A stretch of 33,556 nt of DNA from Ruegeria atlantica (GTDB lineage: Bacteria; Pseudomonadota; Alphaproteobacteria; Rhodobacterales; Rhodobacteraceae), in the NCBI GenBank assembly GCA_013032095.1, contig WQBJ01000041.1, positions 1 to 33,556 on the forward strand, in the 5' to 3' direction. Both the position numbers and the translations under genes were made by a program. Shown in pieces: positions 24,330 to 32,483 of the stretch. Each line of letters opens with the position of its first letter. The stretch's first letter is position 1. Under the pieces are notes generated by a model that was not told where the DNA came from, ran no database searches, and saw only the letters and a program-made list of their open reading frames with translations.

Positions 24330-25736
24330 TCATTCCAGTGTATATTTGTAGATGATACCGTCTTTCATAATGACGTCGATCGTGTCGATTGGCGTCCACT
24401 CAGGGTCGGCATCAAACCAAGCCGTGTTGCCACCGATCACTGTGATATCTTCCAGTGGGTTGCCATCCACGAGGATGATATCCGCATAAGCGCCTTCCTC
24501 GATTACGCCCAGTTTACCTTCTTTATAGGGGTTTCTGGGGCCAGACAACGCAAGCATTTCACCTGCTATCGATGTCATCTGCTTCAGCACTTCGAAGTTG
24601 CTGTCAAACGTTTGAGTACGCCACCAAATTTCGTAACGGCGGGCACGTTCGGCATCTTCAAATTTACCTACATAGTCAGATGCAAAGACGACTTTCACAC
24701 CGTTTTTGAGAAGGTTTCTGCCAAAGTCTGCATACTCTTTACCCAGCGCGCTTACTTCGGGAATCTTGTCTGGCGGCATCAATGGATTTTTGGCTAAGTC
24801 AGGAGAAATCCCCCACATCTGCGGCACGACAAAAGCGCCAGCTTCTGCGATCCGTTTCATGGTGGCTTCTGAAATAAAGAACCCATGCTCAAACGTTTTG
24901 ACACCGCAATCAAGAAGTCTGTTTACCGAGCGGTCATTGAACGTGTGTGCAGCAATATAAGTACCCCAGTCAGCGGTGGCCTCGACCGCTGCACAGATTT
25001 CATCCTCTGAGTATTGCGTCGTGTCTATCGGATCGAAACGCGACGATCCCCCGCCGCCACCCATGATCTTAATCTGGCTGGCCCCATTGCGAAGATTGAG
25101 GCGCACTGCCTTCAATACCTCGGGTATACCATCGGCGACTGTGCCAATACCCATGCGTTCAAAGTTGGATAAATCACCGGCGTCATTGGGACTGTACCCC
25201 GGGTCTGCGCGATCGCGAAAATCACCATGGCCAGAGGTTTGCGAGATGAACGCGCCCGACGGATAAAGTCTTGGTCCAATAACTGTGCCGCTGTCGATAG
25301 CCCTAGCCAGGCCGAAGGCCGGGCCTCCCATGTCTCTCACTGACGTGAACCCGTCTTGTAAGAACCGATCCATTACAATCACCGAGTTGTAGGCGATGTC
25401 GTAAGGCGTCATGTTGTGTTCAACGGGGCCAAAGTCGTTATTGATCATCACATGCGCGTGTCCATCAATAAGACCCGGCATTAACGTGCGCCCACCGCCG
25501 TCAATGACTGTAGCATTGGGGGCATCAATCGCATCGGTTGATACGGCCTTAATCAGATTACCCTCGACCAATACGCTGGCATTCTCGATACGCTGTTCAT
25601 TCACGCCATCGAAAACATGCACATTGGTAAACAGCGTTTGGGGTTCTTCTTGATCCTGAGCCTGCGCAGACGCTGAAAAAGAAAGACATGCAGCGACAAT
25701 TACCGTCGAGCAAAGCGACATTCGTAGACCGGACAT
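24330..25736 (-). CDS. Exported metal-dependent amidohydrolase (imidazolonepropionase/Xaa-Pro dipeptidase-like)
   Basis: A 468-residue amidohydrolase with a signal peptide (1-26, ACLSFSASAQA). All metal-binding marks are visible: HAH in LIDGHAHVM, the carboxylated-lysine candidate in QIKIMGGGG, H in AAHTFND, H in FEHGFF, and D in FASDYVG. The SQTSGHGDFRDR motif places it in the group related to imidazolonepropionase and to peptidases acting on Xaa-Pro/Xaa-Arg dipeptides and cyclic amides. The start is ATG 25736 with GGGAG six bases upstream; the open frame runs 53 codons further back through the promoter region and is not used. It is the first gene of the unit and faces the AraC-type regulator across 133 bases. 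The substrate is unknown. Confidence 0.88.
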   Translation of the reverse strand: MSGLRMSLCSTVIVAACLSFSASAQAQDQEEPQTLFTNVHVFDGVNEQRIENASVLVEGNLIKAVSTDAIDAPNATVIDGGGRTLMPGLIDGHAHVMINNDFGPVEHNMTPYDIAYNSVIVMDRFLQDGFTSVRDMGGPAFGLARAIDSGTVIGPRLYPSGAFISQTSGHGDFRDRADPGYSPNDAGDLSNFERMGIGTVADGIPEVLKAVRLNLRNGASQIKIMGGGGGSSRFDPIDTTQYSEDEICAAVEATADWGTYIAAHTFNDRSVNRLLDCGVKTFEHGFFISEATMKRIAEAGAFVVPQMWGISPDLAKNPLMPPDKIPEVSALGKEYADFGRNLLKNGVKVVFASDYVGKFEDAERARRYEIWWRTQTFDSNFEVLKQMTSIAGEMLALSGPRNPYKEGKLGVIEEGAYADIILVDGNPLEDITVIGGNTAWFDADPEWTPIDTIDVIMKDGIIYKYTLE

Positions 25737-25757
25737 AAGTACTCCCTTCATATTCAT

Positions 25758-25799
25758 GTTTTGCCAACTGTAGTCCGGAAAGTTTTGCCTCGGTTGCCA
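25758..25799. promoter_or_regulatory. Candidate regulator site: direct repeats between amidohydrolase and AraC gene
   Basis: GTTTTGCC occurs twice, at 25758-25765 and 25782-25789 (24 bases apart), followed by GGTTGCCA at 25792-25799. Direct repeats in a divergent promoter region are typical of AraC-family binding sites. The assignment is inference. Confidence 0.4.
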
Positions 25800-25869
25800 C
25801 TTTTGAATTAGGATGTTCGAATGTGATTGTAAAAATGGCCACTGAATAAAACTACTAATCCTTACAAGG

Positions 25870-26883
25870 GTGACGAGCTTGCCTTTCAACTCCACCTCTC
25901 AAGAGCATAGCGAGGGCTTTATTCGCCTCTCCTTAGCTGCTCCCTTTCTGCAATATCTCATCGACCGCGAGATCGATCCGCAACCAGCATTGGATCAGGT
26001 CGGTTTGAAAGCTGAACTGTTGTCTGACCCATCCGTGTTCGTTCACTCAGAGCTGGTCTACGGTTTGGTGAATGCTTTCTCAGAAGTGTCAGGGGATCGA
26101 TACCTTGGACTGAATGTAGGGGAGACGTTTGACCTGCAAGAGTGGCCTCCGTTCGCTCAAGCACTGCAAACTACTAAAACGCTGTTCGAGTTTTTTACCC
26201 GCTTTGTTGGGCTTGTGCCTCAGGAGTCCAATTCTGTGCGGCACAGCCTTATCATTGAAGTAGACAAAGCGACTTATCGTATCGATAGGCAACAGGAACC
26301 AACTGTCCCACCCATTCAGGTTACCGGTTTTGGTGCCGCAATCTATGTACGCCTGTTGCAGACCGTCGTCGGCGATTCCTGGGACTCTTCGCTTGTGCGA
26401 TGGGAAAGCAGATACATCAATGGTCTGCCTATCGACTACAAGGGGATCGAAGTTGGCCTAGGAACAGATCCCGGAATGCAAATTAGTTTTCCTGTGGAAT
26501 GGTTGTTTTTGCACCATGTCTCTGAGGGCTCTGCCAAGCCCATAGCTTCGCCTCAACAAGATGAAGAAGTAACCGTGGTGGCAGCTTTGCGATCTGTCTT
26601 ACGCGACAAACTGGATGAGACCGATTTGGGACCAAAGGTGGCGGCTGGATTGCTGGGAATACAGCCGGAACGGTTTCTGAAAGCGCTTCAACAACAAGGC
26701 ACAACGCTACCGCGCGAAATCAAACGGCTGCGGGTCGATGTCGCCAAGGAGCACCTCAAAGAAGACAAGATGACAATTGCAGAGATTGGTCTGATGCTCG
26801 GCTATTCTGACAAGTCCCATTTCACTCGCTTTTTCCGAGGTCAAACTGGAATGACACCGACCAAGTTCCGCCTTGGTGCGTAG
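25870..26883 (+). CDS. AraC-family transcriptional regulator
   Basis: A 337-residue regulator of the subgroup with an N-terminal arabinose-binding-like domain (about 20-215, with LGLNVGETFDL and the 'PFLQYLIDREIDP' start) and a C-terminal AraC helix-turn-helix pair (about 235-335). The second helix-turn-helix is obvious: MTIAEIGLMLGYSDKSHFTRFFRGQTGMTPTKFR (described; residues about 299-332). The start is GTG 25870, with only AAGG touching it; TTG 25879 gives a better spacing and is a fair alternative. It is transcribed away from the amidohydrolase-porin unit, so it most likely controls that unit in response to its substrate. Confidence 0.88.
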   Translation: MTSLPFNSTSQEHSEGFIRLSLAAPFLQYLIDREIDPQPALDQVGLKAELLSDPSVFVHSELVYGLVNAFSEVSGDRYLGLNVGETFDLQEWPPFAQALQTTKTLFEFFTRFVGLVPQESNSVRHSLIIEVDKATYRIDRQQEPTVPPIQVTGFGAAIYVRLLQTVVGDSWDSSLVRWESRYINGLPIDYKGIEVGLGTDPGMQISFPVEWLFLHHVSEGSAKPIASPQQDEEVTVVAALRSVLRDKLDETDLGPKVAAGLLGIQPERFLKALQQQGTTLPREIKRLRVDVAKEHLKEDKMTIAEIGLMLGYSDKSHFTRFFRGQTGMTPTKFRLGA

Positions 26884-27101
26884 TTGCGTTGCGAATACTT
26901 GGATTTGGATTTCCCCCACTTAACAAGTACGGGTCGACAAGAATTTGCAACACATTTTTTGGAGCCACTATCTAAGGATCGCGGTGAGGCAATTAACCCC
27001 ATACCGGAGTTGGCCGAGGGTACCTTTGAGGAGTACATTAACTTCAAGGCGACGACAGCAAAGCACCATAAAAATAAGGACCTTACCATGAAGTCATGGG
27101 T

Positions 27102-27125
27102 GTTCGAGTCTCTCATCACCCACCA
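27102..27125 (+). repeat. Distal att copy (copy 3 of 3)
   Basis: Twenty-four bases (GTTCGAGTC...CACCCACCA) identical to the last 24 bases of tRNA-Val at 13369-13392. Upstream of them the match is only partial (GAAG..TC.GGG.G pattern). Downstream, ATCC is shared with the central copy. It marks the outer limit of island B and so the original chromosome joint. Confidence 0.88.
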
Positions 27126-27179
27126 TCCACCTCTTTGTAATTGAAGAGCCACTAATCTGACATCGGTCGTGGCGTAATC

Positions 27180-27195
27180 TTGCAACCGATTGCAA
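27180..27195. promoter_or_regulatory. LacI-type operator upstream of the regulator gene
   Basis: TTGCAACCGATTGCAA, 15 of 16 bases identical to the perfect palindrome at 30569-30584, centred about 83 bases before the regulator start. The sequence has the TTGCAA..TTGCAA form of LacI/GalR-family sites. It suggests autoregulation. Confidence 0.82.
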
Positions 27196-27270
27196 GTATT
27201 GAACGATAATGCATAGTATTTCACTCATGACATCACTTAACAGCCCTCCCACGTTCCTCGGGTGCTCGTC

Positions 27271-28269
27271 ATGAGTGTCACCCTGAAAGACGTAGCCGCA
27301 CTTGCCGGTGTGTCACGCTCGGCCGTTTCGCGGACCTTTACCGAGGGCGCATCAGTTTCGGCCAAGACCCGCAGCAAGGTTGAAAAGGCCGCCAAAGAAC
27401 TGGGATACAGCCCCAACGCGCTGGCGTCCTCGCTGACCACCGGACGGACCAAGCTGATCGGGTTAATTTCGAACAACTTTCACAACCCGATATTCCTTGA
27501 AGTGTTCGACCAGTTCACCCGCGCGTTGCAGGAACGCGGGCTGCGGCCGCTGATCGTGAACCTGACGGACGAGACCGAACCCGCCAATTCGGTCCGGATG
27601 TTGCGGCAATATTCGGTGGATGCCGCAATTGTGGCCTCATCTACCCTGCCGCCCAGTTTTGCTAAGGCGTTCCATGATGCGGGTGTACCGGTGGTGCATA
27701 CCTTCGGACGCTCGGCCACGTCCCCCGAGGTTCATGTCGTGGGAATCGATAACGTCGAATGCGGGCGCATGGCGGCGCGCGAATTGCTGGCGCGCGGGTA
27801 TCGGCGTGTGGCGTATCTGGGCGGGCCGCAGAACGCAACTTCGGCCATGGACCGGTATCGCGGATTTATGGAAGAGGTCGAAAAGCACTCCGACCTCGAG
27901 GTATCGCACTCCTTCGCCGACAACTATTCCTTTGAAGCCGGTCGCAGCGAGATGCTGCGACTGCTGTCGGCCCCCCTTGCAGAAGGCTATTTTTGCGGCG
28001 ACGATATCCTGTCTATCGGCGCACTATCGGCCCTTCGCGACCACGGGCTGAAACCGGGCGAGGATATCGGCATCATCGGCCTGAACGACATGGAGATGTC
28101 GCGGTGGGAAAGCATCGACCTGACCACAATCCACCAGCCTATCAAGCAGATCATCACCTCGTCCGTTGATCTGATCGAGGAGATGCTAAAAGACCCTAAA
28201 CGCTATCCCGAAGCGCGGATATTCCCCTGCCGGGTGATTGAGCGGGGCACGCTGCGGCCCCGCCCCTGA
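27271..28269 (+). CDS. LacI-family transcriptional regulator
   Basis: A 332-residue LacI/GalR-type repressor. The N-terminal helix-turn-helix and hinge are classical: VTLKDVAALAGVSRSAVSRTF (3-23) and YSPNALASSLTTGRT; the periplasmic-binding-like effector domain starts at LIGLISNNFHNPIF. I choose ATG 27271 over the GTG at 27262 because the HTH follows directly. Nearly identical operators lie upstream of this gene and in front of the catabolic genes, so this is probably the local repressor; the inducer is likely a cyclitol, sugar acid or a pathway intermediate. The stop directly abuts that of the convergent dehydrogenase gene. Confidence 0.93.
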   Translation: MSVTLKDVAALAGVSRSAVSRTFTEGASVSAKTRSKVEKAAKELGYSPNALASSLTTGRTKLIGLISNNFHNPIFLEVFDQFTRALQERGLRPLIVNLTDETEPANSVRMLRQYSVDAAIVASSTLPPSFAKAFHDAGVPVVHTFGRSATSPEVHVVGIDNVECGRMAARELLARGYRRVAYLGGPQNATSAMDRYRGFMEEVEKHSDLEVSHSFADNYSFEAGRSEMLRLLSAPLAEGYFCGDDILSIGALSALRDHGLKPGEDIGIIGLNDMEMSRWESIDLTTIHQPIKQIITSSVDLIEEMLKDPKRYPEARIFPCRVIERGTLRPRP

Positions 28270-29403
28270 TTACCGGAACATCGGCGGGCGGGCGTCTTTC
28301 CAGGCGCCGTCTTCCTTACCTGACGCGACGGCTGCATGTACGGCGGCAATGGACCGGACCCCGTCCGATGCACCCGGCAGACCGTCGCGGGTTTCACCCC
28401 GTATCGCATCTGCCAAATCACGATAGATATTGGCGACTGCCAGCGGGAACCCTTCCGGATGCGCAATGGCCACACGGGAAAGGCGCTGCACATCGTCATG
28501 CAGGCCACCCTCACCTTTTTCAATGATCTGGGTTCGCCCACCTACCGGCGTGTAAATCAACTGGTTGGGCTGTTCAGAGGCCCAGCGCAGCCCGCCCGTT
28601 TCGCCAAACACCTGAATGTCGAACCCGTGCTGCCGCCCAATCGCTACGGATGAGGTCCATAGACGGCCCACGGTTCCGCCCTCCATCCGGAAGTTGATCA
28701 TCGCATCGTCTTCCAGTTCGCGGCTGGAAATGGTCGAAGCCATATCGGCGGACAGCGTTTTGACTTCATCATCGCAAATGAAGCTGGCCATATGCAGCGC
28801 ATGGATGCCGCAATCGGCGAACTGACCGGAGACACCTGCCATTGCCGGGTCATAGCGCCAGCGCACGCGCGGGTTGTCGGCATCGGTGGCGTCGCCGTGG
28901 TGGCCATGGCTGAAATTCGTCACCACCAGACGCACCCTGCCGATCTCACCGGCACGCACCATCGCACGTGCCTGGCGGACCATCGGATAGGCGGAATAGC
29001 AGTAGTTGACCGCGCAGATCTTACCCGAGGCTTCGGCAACGCGAACGATCTCTTCACCCTCTTCCACGGTCATGGTCATCGGCTTCTCGCACAGCACGTG
29101 GAACCCGGCCTCAAGAAACGCCTTGGCGATCTCGAAATGAGTAGAGTTCGGCGTGGCAATCGTCACCAGATCAATCCGGTCAGCGCGATCTTTTTCCCCG
29201 GCCAGCATCTCCTGCCAGTCGCCATAGGCGCGGTCGGCAGCCACGCCGAGCCGCTGCGCATATTCGCGGCCCACATCCGGGCGATGATCCAGCGCGCCCG
29301 CGGCGAATTCGAACATCCCGTCCGCCAGCGCCCCCAGACGGTGGGCAGGCCCGATTTGGCTGCCTTCGCCACCACCGATCATGCCCCATCTCAGCTTTGC
29401 CAT
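28270..29403 (-). CDS. Gfo/Idh/MocA-family oxidoreductase
   Basis: A 377-residue NAD(P)-dependent sugar/cyclitol dehydrogenase. The Rossmann motif is GMIGGGEGSQIG at residues 7-18; the CEKP motif (HVLCEKPMTM) carries the catalytic lysine, and a C-terminal GFO_IDH_MocA domain contains the GIHALHM segment with its conserved histidine. It lies 38 bases after the second oxidoreductase on the same strand, so both should be co-transcribed from the divergent promoter at 30546-30656. The substrate might be an inositol isomer or a keto-intermediate; nothing in the sequence decides it. Confidence 0.9.
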   Translation of the reverse strand: MAKLRWGMIGGGEGSQIGPAHRLGALADGMFEFAAGALDHRPDVGREYAQRLGVAADRAYGDWQEMLAGEKDRADRIDLVTIATPNSTHFEIAKAFLEAGFHVLCEKPMTMTVEEGEEIVRVAEASGKICAVNYCYSAYPMVRQARAMVRAGEIGRVRLVVTNFSHGHHGDATDADNPRVRWRYDPAMAGVSGQFADCGIHALHMASFICDDEVKTLSADMASTISSRELEDDAMINFRMEGGTVGRLWTSSVAIGRQHGFDIQVFGETGGLRWASEQPNQLIYTPVGGRTQIIEKGEGGLHDDVQRLSRVAIAHPEGFPLAVANIYRDLADAIRGETRDGLPGASDGVRSIAAVHAAVASGKEDGAWKDARPPMFR

Positions 29404-29441
29404 GGTTCTTGTCTCTCTTCAGAATTAAAACGGTTGCGCGA

Positions 29442-30545
29442 TTAGAAATCGCTTATGTCTTGCCACCGCTGCCGCTGGGACGATGCCAGAGCAGCGGCCA
29501 GCACCCGGTTGACCTCATGCCCGTCGCGGAAGGTGGGCCAAACCGGATGGCCGGTATGGATGGCCTCAAGAAAATCCTTGGCCTCAATGATGATCTGGTC
29601 CTGATAGCCGGTGCCGTGGCCCGGTCCCTGGCAGAACGGCTCGTAATCCGGGTGGGCCGGGCCAGTCAGAATCTTGGTGAACCCACGCTGCGCCTCTGGG
29701 CCCTCTCGGCGATAGAACCACAAGGCATTTTGGTCCTCCTGGTCGAACCGCAACGCACCTTTAGTACCCGAAATCTCATAGGCATAGCCCATCTTGCGCC
29801 CGGTCGAGATACGACTGACATAGATGTTCCCCATCGCACCGTTTTGGAACCGGCACATGATCTGGGCATGGTCATCATTGGTGACCTTACCGCCGGGGCG
29901 GGTGTCGTGAACGGTTTCAACCTCGGCCATGACAGCTTTGATTGGCCCCATCAGGGCCAGCGCCCCGTTGACCATATGCGGAGCGAGATCACCAATTGTG
30001 CCGTTCGCCATACCCGTGGTGCGCCATGTGGCCGGGGCGTCGGGGTCGGCATAGAAGTCCTCGGTATGCTCACCCCGAAACCAGGTGATGTCGCCCAGCT
30101 CGCCGTCTGCGATCAGTTGACGCGCAAATTGCGTAGCCGGCGTCCGGACATAGTTGAACCCAACCATGTTGGTGACGCCCGCTGCCTCAGCCGCAGCAAC
30201 CATTGCCGCACCATCTTCCATCGACGCACCCAGAGGTTTTTCGCACAGCACCGGCTTGCCCAAAGCAAAGGCTGCCTCGGCGATTTGACGATGTGTTTCC
30301 TGCGGAGACGCGATGACCACCGCTTCGACCGCCGGATCATTGACCAGCACCCGCCAATCCTCGGTCGCGCGCAGAAACCCATAGGCCGCTCGATAGCGCT
30401 CGGCACTTTCAGGGGTTGAGGCGCAGATCATCTCCAAACGCGGGCGCAGCGCCGTGTTGAACACGGCGCCCACGGCCGACATCGCAACGGAATGGGCCTT
30501 GCCCATATAGCCGCCACCTACGATTCCAATTCCGATTTCAGGCAT
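29442..30545 (-). CDS. Gfo/Idh/MocA-family oxidoreductase (inositol dehydrogenase-like)
   Basis: A 367-residue member of the same superfamily. The NAD-binding motif is GIVGGGYMGKAH (7-18), the catalytic lysine motif VLCEKPLG, and the second-domain signature is GDLAPHMVNGAL with its conserved histidine. It starts at ATG 30545 with GGAG about ten bases upstream and diverges from the iolC-like gene across a 111-base region with the perfect operator. Together with iolC and iolB next door it is a candidate for the first oxidation of a cyclitol, but family members act on many sugars, so no symbol is given. Confidence 0.9.
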   Translation of the reverse strand: MPEIGIGIVGGGYMGKAHSVAMSAVGAVFNTALRPRLEMICASTPESAERYRAAYGFLRATEDWRVLVNDPAVEAVVIASPQETHRQIAEAAFALGKPVLCEKPLGASMEDGAAMVAAAEAAGVTNMVGFNYVRTPATQFARQLIADGELGDITWFRGEHTEDFYADPDAPATWRTTGMANGTIGDLAPHMVNGALALMGPIKAVMAEVETVHDTRPGGKVTNDDHAQIMCRFQNGAMGNIYVSRISTGRKMGYAYEISGTKGALRFDQEDQNALWFYRREGPEAQRGFTKILTGPAHPDYEPFCQGPGHGTGYQDQIIIEAKDFLEAIHTGHPVWPTFRDGHEVNRVLAAALASSQRQRWQDISDF

Positions 30546-30568
30546 CTGTCACGGCTCCGAACATACTA

Positions 30569-30584
30569 TTGCAACCGGTTGCAA
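30569..30584. promoter_or_regulatory. LacI-type operator, perfect 16-bp palindrome
   Basis: TTGCAACCGGTTGCAA lies in the divergent promoter region of the two oxidoreductases and iolC. It is 24 bases from the minus-strand start and 73 from the plus-strand start, so one bound repressor could act on both. A near copy precedes the lacI-type gene. Confidence 0.88.
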
Positions 30585-30597
30585 AATCAGTATCGTG

Positions 30598-30609
30598 TGA
30601 ATCGATTCA
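30598..30609. promoter_or_regulatory. Second palindrome in the divergent promoter
   Basis: TGAATCGATTCA, a perfect 12-bp palindrome centred 27 bases from the centre of the 16-bp operator. It has a LacI-like half-site style but another sequence, so it may serve a second regulator or be an accessory site. Confidence 0.5.
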
Positions 30610-30656
30610 ACGCAAGGTCCAAACTTTGCCGACCCCATTTTGCCGGAGGATATGAC

Positions 30657-31637
30657 GTGAGCGCTTTGATAGACGGTATCAAAGGAAACCGCTTTGCCGT
30701 GCTGGGGCGTGCGGGAATGGACCTGTACGCCGACCCTGTCGGTGTGAAAAGTGAGGATGCCGATACGTTTCACGCCGATCTGGGTGGGTCTTCCGCGAAT
30801 ATTTGCGCCGGTCTGGTCAAGCTGGGCAGTCAGGCGTCGCTGATCACTTCGGTCTCGGATGATGCGGTGGGGCGGTTCTGCCTGAACCGGTTGCGGCATT
30901 ACGGCGTGGACACATCCTTTATCCGCGTTCTGGGTGGCGAATACCGTATGTCTCTGGCCGTCTACGAAAGCCGGATCGAAAACTTCCAAAACGTCATCTA
31001 TCGCAACGGAGCCGTCGATTTTCAGGTCACTGAAGAAGATATGGACAAGGTCGACTATTCCTCGTTCTCGGCGGTGATCTCAGCCGGAACCGTATTCGCC
31101 GCAGAGCCGTCGCGGAGCGCCACCTTCCGCGCCTTCGACAATGCCCGCGCGGCTGGCCTGCCGATCATTTTCGATATCGACTATCGCCCCTACAGTTGGC
31201 CCTCGCCCGAGGTGGCCGCCGATGTCCTGTCCCGAGCTGGAGAAGCCAGCGACCTGATCGTTGGCAATGATGAAGAGTTCGGTTTCATGGCCGGTGGCAT
31301 CAACAAAGGGTTCGCCAAGGCCAAGGAACTGGCCGAGCAACCCGGCCGGATCGTCATTTACAAGATGGGCGAGAATGGCGCGGTCACTCTGGCGGACGGC
31401 CAAGAGATCCACACCGGCATCTACCCTGTCAATGCAGTTAAACCCAACGGCGCAGGCGACAGTTTCATGGCGGGTCTTCTGGCCTCGATCGCGGCGGGGC
31501 ATTCGCTGGAGAACGCTGTCATGCGCGGGTCCGCCTGTGCCTCGATCGTGGTGTCGCAGCCCGGTTGCGCGCCCGCCATGCCTACAACCCCGGAACTCAA
31601 CGCTTTCCTAGCCGATCATTCCGGCCCGACCACATAG
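30657..31637 (+). CDS. iolC: 5-dehydro-2-deoxygluconokinase-like PfkB kinase
   Basis: A PfkB/ribokinase-family kinase, 326 residues. It matches IolC, which phosphorylates 2-deoxy-5-keto-D-gluconate in inositol breakdown: FAVLGRAGMDLYA (13-25), DLGGSSANI (41-49), the IolC-typical FDIDYRPYSW (172-181), and the C-terminal NGAGDSF (264-270) with catalytic D268. The start is GTG 30657 with GGAGGA six bases upstream. The ATG at 30652 is in another frame and is followed directly by ACG TGA; the open frame extended to 30492 would run through the operators. The stop overlaps the ribosome binding site of iolB. Confidence 0.88.
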   Translation: MSALIDGIKGNRFAVLGRAGMDLYADPVGVKSEDADTFHADLGGSSANICAGLVKLGSQASLITSVSDDAVGRFCLNRLRHYGVDTSFIRVLGGEYRMSLAVYESRIENFQNVIYRNGAVDFQVTEEDMDKVDYSSFSAVISAGTVFAAEPSRSATFRAFDNARAAGLPIIFDIDYRPYSWPSPEVAADVLSRAGEASDLIVGNDEEFGFMAGGINKGFAKAKELAEQPGRIVIYKMGENGAVTLADGQEIHTGIYPVNAVKPNGAGDSFMAGLLASIAAGHSLENAVMRGSACASIVVSQPGCAPAMPTTPELNAFLADHSGPTT

Positions 31638-31646
31638 GAGTTTCCC

Positions 31647-32483
31647 ATGCATATCGCACCCTATGACAATCAGAACAAACCCATCGTCGAGGCCGACGGC
31701 CCGACGGTGCCGCTGAACTATTTCAACATCGTCAAACTAAAAAAGGGTGAGGCGTTCGAATACCAAGTGCCGGGTTACGAGACCTGCATCGTCCCCGCCA
31801 CCGGCAGCGTCGATGTGGACGTCGAAGGCGTTCAATTCGCCAAGCTAGGCAACCGGGGTGAAGACGTGTGGGATGGCGAACCCGAAGGGGTGTACGTGCC
31901 TGTCGGTGCCAAGGCCCAATTGGTTTGCGTTTCAGACGAGACCGAAGTTTTCATCGCTGGCGCCAAGTACGACAAGGTGCTCGAGCCATTCGACGTCCGC
32001 GAGCACGACCTTGTTCAGTATGGCAGCGACGACACCAAAACCCACCGCAAGATCAAACACATCCTCGGCCAGAAGCAGCATGACAAGGTGGGGCGCCTAT
32101 TGGTCAGCGAGTTATTCACCGTCGGTCAGGGCGGCTGGTCCGGTTTCCCCAGCCACAAGCATGATACCAACCGCCTTCCTGATGAGTCTCGCCATGACGA
32201 GACCTATAATTTCCGCTTCAAGCCCAACTGGGGCTCAGGACTGCAGATGTTGCAGCGTGAAGATAACGAGCCCGGCGACGCCTATCACATCGTCGACGGA
32301 TCCACGATCTGCATCGACAAGGGCTATCACCCCTGCTGTGTGCTGCCTGGGTACGAGATGTACTATTTCACCATTCTCGGCGGTCTCAGCCAGCGTTCTT
32401 TGGTGCAATACTTCCAGCCAACGCATGCCTACCAAATCGAAACGATCCCGGGTATCAAAGACATGATCGCGAAGTTCAAATGA
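31647..32483 (+). CDS. iolB: 5-deoxy-glucuronate isomerase
   Basis: IolB, 278 residues, a bicupin that converts 5-deoxy-D-glucuronate to 2-deoxy-5-keto-D-gluconate, the substrate of IolC. The metal-binding cupin motif GFPSHKHD (166-173), the following RHDETYNFRF (182-191) and DKGYHPCC (224-231) are diagnostic. AGGAG at 31636-31640 precedes the ATG. The stop overlaps the start of the aldolase gene by four bases. Product and substrate link it directly to the two neighbouring genes, the best evidence that this locus serves inositol-type catabolism. Confidence 0.93.
   Translation: MHIAPYDNQNKPIVEADGPTVPLNYFNIVKLKKGEAFEYQVPGYETCIVPATGSVDVDVEGVQFAKLGNRGEDVWDGEPEGVYVPVGAKAQLVCVSDETEVFIAGAKYDKVLEPFDVREHDLVQYGSDDTKTHRKIKHILGQKQHDKVGRLLVSELFTVGQGGWSGFPSHKHDTNRLPDESRHDETYNFRFKPNWGSGLQMLQREDNEPGDAYHIVDGSTICIDKGYHPCCVLPGYEMYYFTILGGLSQRSLVQYFQPTHAYQIETIPGIKDMIAKFK

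Larger units (their letters stand above)
20402..27125. mobile_element. Island B between att copies 2 and 3 (about 6.7 kb), no recombinase
   Basis: Bounded by the att copies at 20362-20401 and 27102-27125. It carries four minus-strand genes (20420-25736) for exported amidohydrolases, a DUF3299 protein and a porin, and a divergent AraC-family regulator. I find no integrase or excisionase, so by itself it cannot move. It could have lost an integrase or be mobilised in trans by an integrase recognising the shared att core, as described for cis-mobilisable elements. The limits rest only on the repeats. Confidence 0.7.
26884..27270. other. Distal end of island B and upstream region of the lacI-type gene
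   Basis: 387 bases with no supported gene. They include the third att copy (27102-27125) and a LacI-type operator (27180-27195). Overlapping frames on both strands (plus 26884-27144 with TTG start; minus 26841-27224) resemble nothing I know and run through the att core. If island B ever had an integrase, I see no remnant here. Confidence 0.5.

Noticed and set aside
26841..27224. Frames on both strands across the end of island B, considered as integrase remnants
   Set aside because: They contain none of the R, HxxR or Y motifs and run through the att core.
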